In this document: positions 30,019-38,539 of the stretch, one piece after another
Position numbering within the stretch: the first letter of the stretch is position 1
Layout: each line of letters begins with the position of its first letter
Assembly: GCA_017621705.1 (NCBI GenBank)
Contig: JAGASR010000028.1
Coordinates: 1 to 64,000, forward strand
Reading direction: 5' to 3'
DNA from: Clostridia bacterium
Lineage (GTDB): Bacteria; Bacillota; Clostridia; Oscillospirales; UBA644
DNA: 64,000 bases
Made by a program: the position numbers and the translations under genes
The notes under the pieces: generated by a model
Database searches by the model: none
Told to the model about the DNA's origin: nothing
The model's input: only the letters and a program-made list of their open reading frames with translations

Positions 30019-30942
30019 ATGGAAGAAAAAGAAGGCCGCTTATTTAAAAGAACAGCAATTGTACTGACAGTTTGTATTCTAAGCTTAATTATTGCATTAA
30101 GTGCTTCCGCGCAAACCATTGCAGGAACACTGGACTTGCTGAAAGCTTCCTCCGAGGCTTTTAACGAATCCGAAGATTTAAGATATAGTTTCAACCCTCA
30201 AACCGGTATTGTCTCCGTTTTCGCCCTTAAAACGGCCGAAAACGGCATAGAGTACATCGCAGACACCGCATATATAGAATACGGTCAGGGGGGATTGATA
30301 AAAATATTACCCGATTCATATTCTCCCAAGAAATTAACGGATGAAGAGGCTCGCGCAATTATCAACCGTCGTCTGTGGCTTTATAAGGCGGATAAATACG
30401 ACAATACATATATGCTCGATTTCACCGCAACACCTATCAAGGATGCGGACGGAACCGAATGGTATCCGCTTCTCGATGACTTTTCGACACAAAGCAAATT
30501 CATTTCATATTTAAAAGAAATATTCACGGATAATCTTGCATCAAATTATATTTTCGATACATCAGTCAGATTTTTCGGAAACGAACTTTATGATATAGGC
30601 GGAAAAGTATCACAGTATTCTTTTGATTATTCCGGTTATCTGCTTGAACAAATATTTGCATCGGATAACGACGGCTGGTATTTCTACAAGATAACCGTTC
30701 CGATGGATGAAGAAATAGGAAAACTTGAATATACGGTTGGTCTGTATTATTCGGAAAACGGCTGGAAGATTTGTTACGACGGATTTAAAAACACATCTGA
30801 AACAGACTATCTTGAAAAAATTGAGCAAAATTCTTTCGAGATAGAAGATGATAATCCGTCAACCGGCGATATTACACTTCTATACCCTCTTCTTTCGGTA
30901 TGCTCATTAATTGGGATAGTTTTTTTAAAAATAAAAAAATAG
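30019..30942 (+). CDS. Sortase-type surface protein with NPSTGD tail, unknown function
   Basis: A 307-residue exported protein: N-terminal transmembrane signal (about 12-32, ending SASA), a 240-residue extracellular part and a C-terminal sorting signal (DDNPSTGD, hydrophobic segment, KIKK). The extracellular part has LTDEEARAIINRRL, a DDFSTQSKFISYLKEIF stretch and repeated beta-strand patterns. This faintly recalls the IseA/YoeB family of cell-wall endopeptidase inhibitors, but that is a weak impression. It starts 3 bases after tgt, so it is the last gene of the queA operon. Not otherwise recognised. Confidence 0.65.
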   Translation: MEEKEGRLFKRTAIVLTVCILSLIIALSASAQTIAGTLDLLKASSEAFNESEDLRYSFNPQTGIVSVFALKTAENGIEYIADTAYIEYGQGGLIKILPDSYSPKKLTDEEARAIINRRLWLYKADKYDNTYMLDFTATPIKDADGTEWYPLLDDFSTQSKFISYLKEIFTDNLASNYIFDTSVRFFGNELYDIGGKVSQYSFDYSGYLLEQIFASDNDGWYFYKITVPMDEEIGKLEYTVGLYYSENGWKICYDGFKNTSETDYLEKIEQNSFEIEDDNPSTGDITLLYPLLSVCSLIGIVFLKIKK

Positions 30943-30945
30943 CAT

Positions 30946-30980
30946 AAAAAATACCAACGATAAATATCGTTGGTATTTTT
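30946..30980. terminator. Bidirectional terminator between the queA operon and the SBP array
   Basis: ATACCAACGATA pairs with TATCGTTGGTAT; A-run on one side and TTTTT on the other, so it can end both the plus-strand operon and the minus-strand array. Confidence 0.85.
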
Positions 30981-30993
30981 GCTTATTTATAAA

Positions 30994-32409
30994 CTAATCG
31001 TAAAGCTCGATCATTGTTTTATATTGCGGAAGAACATACTGTTCTATAAGAGATTGATGTTTATCTCGTATTGAATCGAGATACTCTGCAGGAGTTTTGG
31101 AATTACTGTGCATACCCATAGCCTGTCCCTGAATACCATGTATAAAATCAAAATAGAAAATATGTTCAGTATCGGTAATTGATACAAAAAACTCCGAGTC
31201 GCGCTCATCATGAAAATAGTTTCTTGAAAGATAATCAATAATACTATCTCTTGTTTCATACCCTTCAAATGGTTCGTAAACAGCATCCAGAATGAGGGCT
31301 GATTGCTCAGGATCGTCAACGGAAATCGGAATTGCTATAATAAAATCGGCAGATTCAAAACTTGTTCTAAAAGTTTTTGCATCGACATCTGGTCCCGCCG
31401 GGAAAGGAACGATTCCAAAATCTTCTAGATTATATGCAACAGAAGTAGTACCGGACAAAATCTGATATGCATCAATAAGAGCCATAACACCGTTACCGTT
31501 ATTAAGATTATCCTCTGTATCAAGAGAACCGCAATACATTATATTACCGCCTGTAGGACCTGTCATCCATTCATAAACCTGATTAAAAGCAACAAGAACA
31601 TTCGGGGAATAAAATCCCATATCATAAGTTCCGTCATCGTTTATTGTAACAAGATCTCCACCATTGGATAAAGTCGAAGATCTGTAAAACCACCCGTCGT
31701 TAGATGTAATGAAAGAATAGACTTTCTCTCCGGACATATTTGTGTGAGCAAAATTTAACAGGCAATCCGTAAATGTATCATATGTCCATGTTCCACCTTC
31801 AAAATGATCTCTTGGATCTTCATAACCAAGAGTTTTAACCATTTGTTCATTAATTGCAATGATACCAGAAGGTGAATTTTGAACTCTGAGGGGATGTTGT
31901 GCAGGCAAAACGCCGTAAAGAGAACCTTCCCACATCATCGGAGAAAGTAAATATCTGCTACCCCATTTTTCTTCATCAAGCGCATCCATATTTTCAAGAG
32001 AAGCAAGATCATAAAAAATACCAGACAAAGCATAGTTTACAAGACTATAAGATTCATACTGAATAAAGTCATATAATACATCTCCGGTGGAGACAGTATA
32101 ATAAGCTGTCTTTCCAACGTCACTGTCATATTGAACCTCTATAGTGCAGTTGTATTTCTGTTCAACATCGTTAAGACGTTTAGCCGCTAAGTCAGCAAAC
32201 TCTGTGTTATTGATATAACCGAGAGTTGAATCAGAACCTTCAAAGAAGTACGATGCGACCATACCGTAAACAAAAGTTTTACCCAAAAGATCAATATTGC
32301 CCGATACAGTTGAATCATACTCAGGTGCAATTTCTTCTTCTGAAACCGCACACGACATAATCGTAAGAGTAAAAACAATACACAACAGAATTGCAATCAC
32401 TTTTTTCAT
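30994..32409 (-). CDS. Solute-binding lipoprotein, array copy 1 (subfamily A)
   Basis: A 471-residue lipoprotein with lipobox Cys20 (LTIMSC) and an SBP_bac_1-type fold. Subfamily A marks are present: GKTFVYGMV...YFFEGSDSTLGYINN near residue 43-70, DEEKWGSRYLLSPMMW, GGTWTYDTFTDCL, ILSGTTSVAYNLEDFG, and EPFEGYETRDSIIDYL. It is the downstream-most member of eight tandem paralogues. No terminator separates it from copy 2 (117-base gap), so the two may be co-transcribed. No transporter gene is nearby. The ligand is unknown; a glycan fragment is likely from context. Confidence 0.88.
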   Translation of the reverse strand: MKKVIAILLCIVFTLTIMSCAVSEEEIAPEYDSTVSGNIDLLGKTFVYGMVASYFFEGSDSTLGYINNTEFADLAAKRLNDVEQKYNCTIEVQYDSDVGKTAYYTVSTGDVLYDFIQYESYSLVNYALSGIFYDLASLENMDALDEEKWGSRYLLSPMMWEGSLYGVLPAQHPLRVQNSPSGIIAINEQMVKTLGYEDPRDHFEGGTWTYDTFTDCLLNFAHTNMSGEKVYSFITSNDGWFYRSSTLSNGGDLVTINDDGTYDMGFYSPNVLVAFNQVYEWMTGPTGGNIMYCGSLDTEDNLNNGNGVMALIDAYQILSGTTSVAYNLEDFGIVPFPAGPDVDAKTFRTSFESADFIIAIPISVDDPEQSALILDAVYEPFEGYETRDSIIDYLSRNYFHDERDSEFFVSITDTEHIFYFDFIHGIQGQAMGMHSNSKTPAEYLDSIRDKHQSLIEQYVLPQYKTMIELYD

Positions 32410-32525
32410 AGACCAATTTCCTTTCTAACGTTTATCCAAAGCATGGTATATTTATATTTTTTCAAATCACATAATTTTATAACAAAAGATCATACGTTAA
32501 AATTTGCGTTCAAATAACATAAATT

Positions 32526-33920
32526 TTATTCGTACAACTCTGCAATAGTCTGATACTGGGGAAGGATGTATTTTTCAGTATTCGTAAATTGGAGACTTTC
32601 TGCACCTTGAAGAACCGCTGTTGCACTTCTGGTAGTAATATCGCCAAAAAATCCGGAAAGAGAATGTGCGTGATCAATATAAACAGCATGATCTTTATCT
32701 GAAAGTTCAAAGAAGAATTTGGAATCACGTTCATCAAGGAAATAGTTTCGAGAAAGATACTCTAAAACAGCTTCATCTGTCTCATATCCTTCAAACGGTT
32801 CGTAAATAGCATCTATAATAAGAGCAGATACTTCGGCATCGGGAGCAGTCAACGGAATACAGATGGTAAAATCGGCTGCTTCATAAAAGGATTTATACCA
32901 ACCGGGTTCAGCATTCGGGCCGGAAGGGAAAGGAACTAAGCCGAAATTATCAACATTATACGCAACGGATGTTGTACCGGAAAGAATCTGATAAGCATCA
33001 ATAAGACCGAGAACACTTTGTCCCGCAACAAACTGGTCAAGACCGCCTTCTATAATATTTGATGCAGCAGGACCGTTCCACCATTCGAAAGTCTGATTAA
33101 AAGCATCAAGTGCGGTATCAGAATAAAAACCGAGAGAAAAAGAACCGTCATCGTTTAAAGTCAAGTATTCATCACCGTTAGAAAGAGCCATACCTCTTGT
33201 AAACCAACCGCGACTTGCTGCCATGGAATAAACTTTATCACCGGAAAGGTTGTTAAAAGTATAATTAGTTAAAACATTCGTAAATGTATCATAGGTCCAT
33301 TCGCCGTTCTCATAATAATCTCGAGGGTCTGTCTGTCCGAGAGTAGCGATGTGATTTTCATTTACAGCAAATACACTTGACATTGAGTTCTGAGTCCTCA
33401 GCGGATGCAAAGCGGGAATTACGCCGTATATGCCACCGTTCCACATCGTAGAAGCAAGAAGGTATCGGTTTCCCCATTTTTCCTCATCGGTAGCTTCCAT
33501 GTTATCAAGCGTGGCAAGATCCGTAAAAATGTTAGCTATAACGTAGTCAACAAGGAAAAAAGATTCTTCCTGAATAAAGTCAAACTCATAATCACCTGTC
33601 AAAACAGAATGATAAGCCGCTTCTCCTGCTCGTGTAACATATTTCATTTCGATAGAGCAATTATATTTGTCTTCTACTTCTCTAAGACGTTTTGCGGCAA
33701 GATCGGCAAACTCGGTATTGTTAATATAACCGAGAGTTGAGTCTGCGCCCTCAAAAAAATAGTCTTGAACCATACCGTAGATAAATGTTTTCCCGTCAAG
33801 ATCAATTTGATCGGACACAGTTGAATCATAAGCAGGAACAATTTCATCCTCTTCGGAAGAACAGGAAAATAACAGGAAAGTAAAAACAAAACATAAAAGC
33901 AAAGAAATAACCTTTTTCAT
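32526..33920 (-). CDS. Solute-binding lipoprotein, array copy 2 (subfamily A)
   Basis: A 464-residue lipoprotein (Cys20, FLLFSC). It shares with copies 1, 3, 4 and 8 the GKTFIYGMVQDYFFEGADS segment, EKWGNRYLLASTMW, GEWTYDTFTNVL, and LSGTTSVAYNVDNFGLVPFP. It also shares the C-terminal RNYFLDERDSKFFF and ILPQYQTIAELYE. It has its own promoter (33944-33972) and follows the terminator of copy 3, so it opens a transcription unit that probably includes copy 1. Confidence 0.88.
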   Translation of the reverse strand: MKKVISLLLCFVFTFLLFSCSSEEDEIVPAYDSTVSDQIDLDGKTFIYGMVQDYFFEGADSTLGYINNTEFADLAAKRLREVEDKYNCSIEMKYVTRAGEAAYHSVLTGDYEFDFIQEESFFLVDYVIANIFTDLATLDNMEATDEEKWGNRYLLASTMWNGGIYGVIPALHPLRTQNSMSSVFAVNENHIATLGQTDPRDYYENGEWTYDTFTNVLTNYTFNNLSGDKVYSMAASRGWFTRGMALSNGDEYLTLNDDGSFSLGFYSDTALDAFNQTFEWWNGPAASNIIEGGLDQFVAGQSVLGLIDAYQILSGTTSVAYNVDNFGLVPFPSGPNAEPGWYKSFYEAADFTICIPLTAPDAEVSALIIDAIYEPFEGYETDEAVLEYLSRNYFLDERDSKFFFELSDKDHAVYIDHAHSLSGFFGDITTRSATAVLQGAESLQFTNTEKYILPQYQTIAELYE

Positions 33921-33943
33921 AATTTAATCCTCCGTTTTTTTGT

Positions 33944-33972
33944 ATTATATCACAAAACGACCGATTTGTCCA
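33944..33972 (-). promoter_or_regulatory. Promoter of array copies 2-1
   Basis: On the minus strand TGGACA, 17-bp spacer, TATAAT; RBS GGAGGATT precedes the ATG of copy 2. Confidence 0.75.
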
Positions 33973-34006
33973 TACCTAAAACATAATTATCAAAAAATAA
34001 TATAAA

Positions 34007-34031
34007 AAGACCTCTCACACAGAGAGGTCTT
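34007..34031 (-). terminator. Terminator after array copy 3
   Basis: AAGACCTCTC / GAGAGGTCTT, 10-bp stem, ACACA loop; followed on the minus strand by TTTTATATTAT. Confidence 0.85.
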
Positions 34032-34045
34032 CGTTAATGTTATAA

Positions 34046-35461
34046 TTATTCACCGTAAACTTCGATAATTGAATTGCTTCTGGGGATAAGATGCTCTTCC
34101 GCACGTGCATACATTGATTCTTCCTGAGCTTCAAGAACTTCAATCGGGTTCTTTTCAGCAAGAGGAGGCCAGATATCGTCATACATACGATCCATAGAGG
34201 GGAAGTAATATGCGTGTTCGATATCGGAAAGAGAATAGTAATATTCGGCATCACGTCTGTCGAGGAAGTAGTTTGCGTGGAGATAATCGATGATATCTTC
34301 ATCGGTTTCATAACCTTCAAACGGTTCATAGATAGCATCAAGAACAAATGCGGTTTCTTCTACATCGGGTTCGGTGATGGGAATACAGAGAGTAAAGTCT
34401 GCGGCATCATAGAAGGATTTGAAGGAACGGGGTTCAGCATCGGGACCTGTCGGAAAAGGAACGATACCGAAGTTTTCGAGAGTGTATGCAATGGAGTCGG
34501 TACCGGAGAGAACCTGATAAGCATCGAGCATACCGATAACGGCAGTGCCTGCTTTAAGATAGTCACGACCGCAGTCTTTGTAGTCAAGATGAATATTTGC
34601 AGAAGTAGGACCGTTGATCCATTCGGAAACCTGATTGAAAGCTTCAAGGGACTCGTCGCTGAAAATACCGAGGTTGAATGTACCGTCGGATTTCATGGTG
34701 ATATATTCTCCGCCGTTGGAGAATGCTGCAGCCATAGGTAATCTGTCGGGAGAAGATACGAGCGCGTAGATCTGATCTCCGCCGAGAGAAGTGAGGGTAT
34801 AGTCGGTAAGAACACGGGTGAAGGTATCCCATGTCCATTCGCCGTTTTCGTAGTAATCACGTGGGTCAACTTCGCCGAGGGACTGAACGTGAGTTTCGTT
34901 AATACCGAGAACGCTACCCATGGAGTTCTGAGTACGGAGAGGATGCTGTGCGGGAAGAACTCCGTAGATAGCACCGTTCCACATCATGGAATAGAGCATA
35001 TATCTGTTGCCCCATTTTTCCTCATCGGTAACATCAAGGCTATCGACGGTTGTAAGGTCAACAAAAATACCCATCGGAACGTAAGAAAGAAGCCAGTATG
35101 TTTCGTCCTGAATAATATCGATGGTGCATTCGCCGGACATAACGTCTTTATACGCAGCGTCGCCTGCTCTGGGAACATACTTGAATTCGATGGTACAGTT
35201 ATGTTTTTCCTGAACATCTCTGAGTCTTTCAGCGGCGAGGTCTGCAAATTCGGTAGTGTTGATAAAACCGAGAGTAGAGTCAGCGCCCTCAAAGAAGTAG
35301 TCCTGAACCATTGCAAAAACAAAATGCTTGCCGTCGAGGTCAACGTCTCCGCTGATGCCGGAGTTGTAATCAAGATTTATATCTTCCTGCTGTTCGTTTG
35401 CGCACGAAACGCAACCGAAGAGGAAAATACAGCAAAGAATGAGTGAAAGAATTTTCTTCAT
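34046..35461 (-). CDS. Solute-binding lipoprotein, array copy 3 (subfamily A)
   Basis: A 471-residue lipoprotein (Cys20, FGCVSC), closest in sequence to copy 4: both share QFKYVPRAG/EFQYVPRAG-like text, YKDV, LSYVPMGIFVDLTT or VSYIPMGIFVDLTT, and GEWTWDTFTRVL or GEWSWDTFTRVL. Copy 3 begins 25 bases after copy 4 stops, without a hairpin, so the two form one transcript. The ligand-binding cleft residues cannot be assigned by eye. No permease is present. Confidence 0.88.
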   Translation of the reverse strand: MKKILSLILCCIFLFGCVSCANEQQEDINLDYNSGISGDVDLDGKHFVFAMVQDYFFEGADSTLGFINTTEFADLAAERLRDVQEKHNCTIEFKYVPRAGDAAYKDVMSGECTIDIIQDETYWLLSYVPMGIFVDLTTVDSLDVTDEEKWGNRYMLYSMMWNGAIYGVLPAQHPLRTQNSMGSVLGINETHVQSLGEVDPRDYYENGEWTWDTFTRVLTDYTLTSLGGDQIYALVSSPDRLPMAAAFSNGGEYITMKSDGTFNLGIFSDESLEAFNQVSEWINGPTSANIHLDYKDCGRDYLKAGTAVIGMLDAYQVLSGTDSIAYTLENFGIVPFPTGPDAEPRSFKSFYDAADFTLCIPITEPDVEETAFVLDAIYEPFEGYETDEDIIDYLHANYFLDRRDAEYYYSLSDIEHAYYFPSMDRMYDDIWPPLAEKNPIEVLEAQEESMYARAEEHLIPRSNSIIEVYGE

Positions 35462-35486
35462 AGCTATAGATCCTTTATTTTATATA

Positions 35487-36887
35487 TTATTCACCGTAAA
35501 CTGCAGGAATAGTTTCGAGTCTGGGAAGAATATGTTCTTCAATACCGCTGAACTGTACGTTTTCAGCTTTTTCAAGAGCTTCAGTGGGTCTGGATGTCGG
35601 GAAATAAGTCCAGACATCAAACATACCGTCCATTGTCGGGAAGAAATATGTATGTTCCGCATTTGCGATATCATAGAAAAATACAGCATCGCGTTTATCG
35701 AGGAAATAGTTTGCATAAAGATAATCGATTATATCATCTCTGGTTTCATAACCCTCAAACGGTTCATAGATCTTATCGAGAACAAATGCGGTGGCTTCGG
35801 GATCGGGAGAAGTTACGGGAATGCAGAGAGTAAAGTCGGTAGATTCATTATAAGTCTGATACCAACCGGGTTCAGCTTCGGGACCGTGAGGATACGGAAC
35901 AAGACCGAAGTTCTCAAGATTATATGCAAGAGAATCGGTATTTGCAAGAACTTCCCATGCGTCGAGGTTACCGAGAACTGCATTGCCGTCGATCAAAGCA
36001 GGAAGACCCTGTTGGAAAAGGATATTATCGGCGGTGGGACCGGTGATCCATTCGTAATACTGGTTAAGAGCTTCAAGAGTTGTGGGAGTGTAAAGACCGT
36101 GCTGATAAGTTCCGTCTTCGTTAATGGTTATGTATTTGTCTCCGTTGGAAAAAGCGACAGATCTCGGAAATCTGTTATCATCACAAGCGAAAGCATAGAT
36201 TTTATCGCCGCCGAGAGAAGTAAGGGTATAGTCGTTGAGTACACGGGTGAAAGTATCCCACGACCATTCGCCGTTTTCATAATAATCTCTGGGGTCAACT
36301 TCGCCGATAGACTGAACGTGTGTCTCATTGATACCGATAATACCTGCAACGGAGTTCTGCATACGAAGCGGATGTTTAGCGGGAATTACACCGTAAACAG
36401 CGCCTTTCCACATGGTAGAGAGAAGAAGTTCTCTGTTTCCCCATTTTTCCTCGTCGGTAACATCGATATGATCGAGAGTTGTAAGATCAACAAAGATACC
36501 CATCGGGATATAGGAAACAAGCCAATAGGATTCTTCCTGAATTACGTCAAAAGTATAGTCGTTTGCATAAACATCTTTGTATGCGGCTTCGCCTGCTCTG
36601 GGAACATACTGAAATTCGATAGAACAGTTATGAGTTTTTTCGACAGAGCGGATTCTTTCCATTGCAAGGTCGCCGAATTCAGTGTTGTTTATATAGCTTA
36701 AGGTATTGTCTTCACCTTCAAAGAAGTAGTCCGCAACGACGCCGAAAACAAACGTCTTCTCATCAAGGTCTAGATCCCCTACTATCTCACCGATATATTC
36801 GGGGATAGTTTCCTCCATCTCCGTCGCGCATGAAACGCAGGAAAACACAAATACGCAACAAAGAAGAAGAGCAATAATCTTTTTCAT
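35487..36887 (-). CDS. Solute-binding lipoprotein, array copy 4 (subfamily A)
   Basis: A 466-residue lipoprotein (Cys20, FSCVSC) opening the copy 4-copy 3 transcription unit. It has the subfamily A layout: TFVFGVVADYFFEGEDNTL, EKWGNRELLLSTMW, PLRMQNSVAGIIGINETHVQ, and the C-terminal EPFEGYETRDDIIDYLYANY. The central region carries QQGLPALIDGNAVLGNLDAW, different from other copies. Such divergence is where substrate specificity would change. RBS AAGGAGAAT and a promoter lie upstream. Confidence 0.88.
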   Translation of the reverse strand: MKKIIALLLCCVFVFSCVSCATEMEETIPEYIGEIVGDLDLDEKTFVFGVVADYFFEGEDNTLSYINNTEFGDLAMERIRSVEKTHNCSIEFQYVPRAGEAAYKDVYANDYTFDVIQEESYWLVSYIPMGIFVDLTTLDHIDVTDEEKWGNRELLLSTMWKGAVYGVIPAKHPLRMQNSVAGIIGINETHVQSIGEVDPRDYYENGEWSWDTFTRVLNDYTLTSLGGDKIYAFACDDNRFPRSVAFSNGDKYITINEDGTYQHGLYTPTTLEALNQYYEWITGPTADNILFQQGLPALIDGNAVLGNLDAWEVLANTDSLAYNLENFGLVPYPHGPEAEPGWYQTYNESTDFTLCIPVTSPDPEATAFVLDKIYEPFEGYETRDDIIDYLYANYFLDKRDAVFFYDIANAEHTYFFPTMDGMFDVWTYFPTSRPTEALEKAENVQFSGIEEHILPRLETIPAVYGE

Positions 36888-36922
36888 TAATATTCTCCTT
36901 ATATATATCTTTATAACGTAAG

Positions 36923-36951
36923 ATTATAACATAAAAACGTACGGTTGTCCA
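36923..36951 (-). promoter_or_regulatory. Promoter of array copies 4-3
   Basis: On the minus strand TGGACA, 17-bp spacer, TATAAT, about 35 bases before the start codon of copy 4. Confidence 0.75.
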
Positions 36952-36980
36952 TAGTTTGGCAATAAGAACAAAAAAATGTT

Positions 36981-37017
36981 AAAAAGACCTTTTACCGTTA
37001 AAGTAAAAGGTCTTTTT
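36981..37017 (-). terminator. Terminator after array copy 5
   Basis: AAAAAGACCTTTTAC / GTAAAAGGTCTTTTT, perfect 15-bp stem. It shares the AAAGACC core with the other array terminators. Confidence 0.92.
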
Positions 37018-37026
37018 TGTTAAGTT

Positions 37027-38412
37027 TTATTCGCCGTAAACAGCAATTCGTCCTTCATAATGAGGAATCATATAGTTTTCGAGAATATCTTGATATTTGG
37101 ATTCTAAACTTTCAAGAATAACTTGTACGGATTCCGTGCTGTCTTTAAGTGTATCGATAACAGATCTTCCGCCCTCCTTAAAGAAACCGTACTCCGCATG
37201 AGAAATCATATTAAACATAATACCGGCATCACGTTCATCGAAGAATATTTGTTTACCCATATAATCCTGTAATTCGGCTTTTGTCTTATATGCATCAAAC
37301 GGTTCGTACATTTCAGACAAAACGATCGCGGTTGCTTCAAGTTCTTTGACATTTAAAGGAATAACTGTAGTATATTCCAAACTTGAATGATCGCTGTAGT
37401 AGTAATTCTTTGTTGCATTAGGACCTTGGGGGTAAGGAATATAACCAACGTTATTGGCTCTGTACATAACACAATTTTCATCTTTCAAAAGCTCATATCC
37501 GCGAAGAGTAAGCATAAAGATATCGCCGTTAACAAACCAATCGACTCCCGGTCCACCGTGAGCATCCGCAGGATAGAAGCAATCCTTACATGTTTCTCTT
37601 AAAATCTTAGCAGCACGTTCAAGAGCCTCTATACCCCTCTCGGAATACAGACCGCAAGAAACTCCGTTTTCATCATACATACTCATTGTAACGCCATTTG
37701 AAAGGAACATTGAAATAAAATAATACGGAGGATGAATTGCCATTGCGTAAATCGTTCTGTCTGCCTCTTGCGTAGTATAAGCATGCAGTACTTCCTCAAA
37801 CTTATCCCAAGTCCATGTACCGTTTTCAACGTATTCACGAGGGTCGGTGTGACCGTATTTAGTTATAAGATCTTCATTTACAACGATAGGATAGTCTGTT
37901 GAATTATATACCAATTCAGGCCATGCATAAGGAACGACACCGTAAAGATCATCTTTCCACAACATAGACTGCAGCATTCCGGGGGTTCCCCATTTATCTG
38001 TGTTATGAACATCTATCAACGAAGAAATTCCGGAAAGAAATCCTGCGCGCATAGGGTCAACAAGTCCGTAAGAGCCTCCGATGGCAATATCGTAGCGAGG
38101 CTGTCCGGACATAACAGCCGTATTAATTGCAGTATTGATATCACCGTTATATTCAACCTCGATTGTACAATTCAAAGTCTCTTCTACTTCTTTTTCTCTG
38201 TTAAGCGCCATATCAGAATGCGCTGTACCGTCAATATAACCGTAAACTGTTCCGGTATATGCATGACCCCATACAAAATTCAAGCCATCGAGGTCAGCAG
38301 CCGAAACATCTGTATTGTATTCGGGCACGATTTCCGGTTCGAAAGTTTGACATGCGCTGAGAATAAAAAGAACAGAAAGGAAAAAAACTGCAATTTTACT
38401 TACTCTTTTCAT
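37027..38412 (-). CDS. Solute-binding lipoprotein, array copy 5 (subfamily B)
   Basis: A 461-residue lipoprotein of subfamily B, with lipobox LFILSAC (Cys21). Subfamily B marks are PEIVPEYNTDVS, DKWGTPGMLQSMLWKDDLYG, PYAWPELVYNST, GTWTWDKFEEVL, and IPHYEGRIAVYGE. The ATG at 38412 is preferred to a GTG at 38421 because it restores the MKRVSK signal start and correct spacing to AAGGTGG. It has an individual promoter with full consensus and an individual terminator. It is the most diverged of the three B copies. Confidence 0.88.
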   Translation of the reverse strand: MKRVSKIAVFFLSVLFILSACQTFEPEIVPEYNTDVSAADLDGLNFVWGHAYTGTVYGYIDGTAHSDMALNREKEVEETLNCTIEVEYNGDINTAINTAVMSGQPRYDIAIGGSYGLVDPMRAGFLSGISSLIDVHNTDKWGTPGMLQSMLWKDDLYGVVPYAWPELVYNSTDYPIVVNEDLITKYGHTDPREYVENGTWTWDKFEEVLHAYTTQEADRTIYAMAIHPPYYFISMFLSNGVTMSMYDENGVSCGLYSERGIEALERAAKILRETCKDCFYPADAHGGPGVDWFVNGDIFMLTLRGYELLKDENCVMYRANNVGYIPYPQGPNATKNYYYSDHSSLEYTTVIPLNVKELEATAIVLSEMYEPFDAYKTKAELQDYMGKQIFFDERDAGIMFNMISHAEYGFFKEGGRSVIDTLKDSTESVQVILESLESKYQDILENYMIPHYEGRIAVYGE

Positions 38413-38445
38413 GGAAACCACCTTTATTTATGTATTATATTATAT

Positions 38446-38474
38446 ATTATACATTATCAGGGAATAAATGTCAA
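38446..38474 (-). promoter_or_regulatory. Full-consensus promoter of array copy 5
   Basis: On the minus strand TTGACA, 17-bp spacer, TATAAT; the best promoter match in the array. Confidence 0.88.
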
Positions 38475-38493
38475 TATAAAAATTCAATATTAC

Positions 38494-38527
38494 AAAAGAC
38501 CCTTTACCTTTCAGTAAAGGGTCTTTT
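38494..38527 (-). terminator. Terminator after array copy 6
   Basis: AAAAGACCCTTTAC / GTAAAGGGTCTTTT, perfect 14-bp stem, CTTTCA loop. Confidence 0.92.
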
Positions 38528-38539
38528 GGGGTTTAAGTT

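Noticed and set aside
35439..36701. 420-codon plus-strand frame opposite array copy 4
   Set aside because: Antisense to a clear lipoprotein paralogue; repeated similar shadows occur opposite the other copies.
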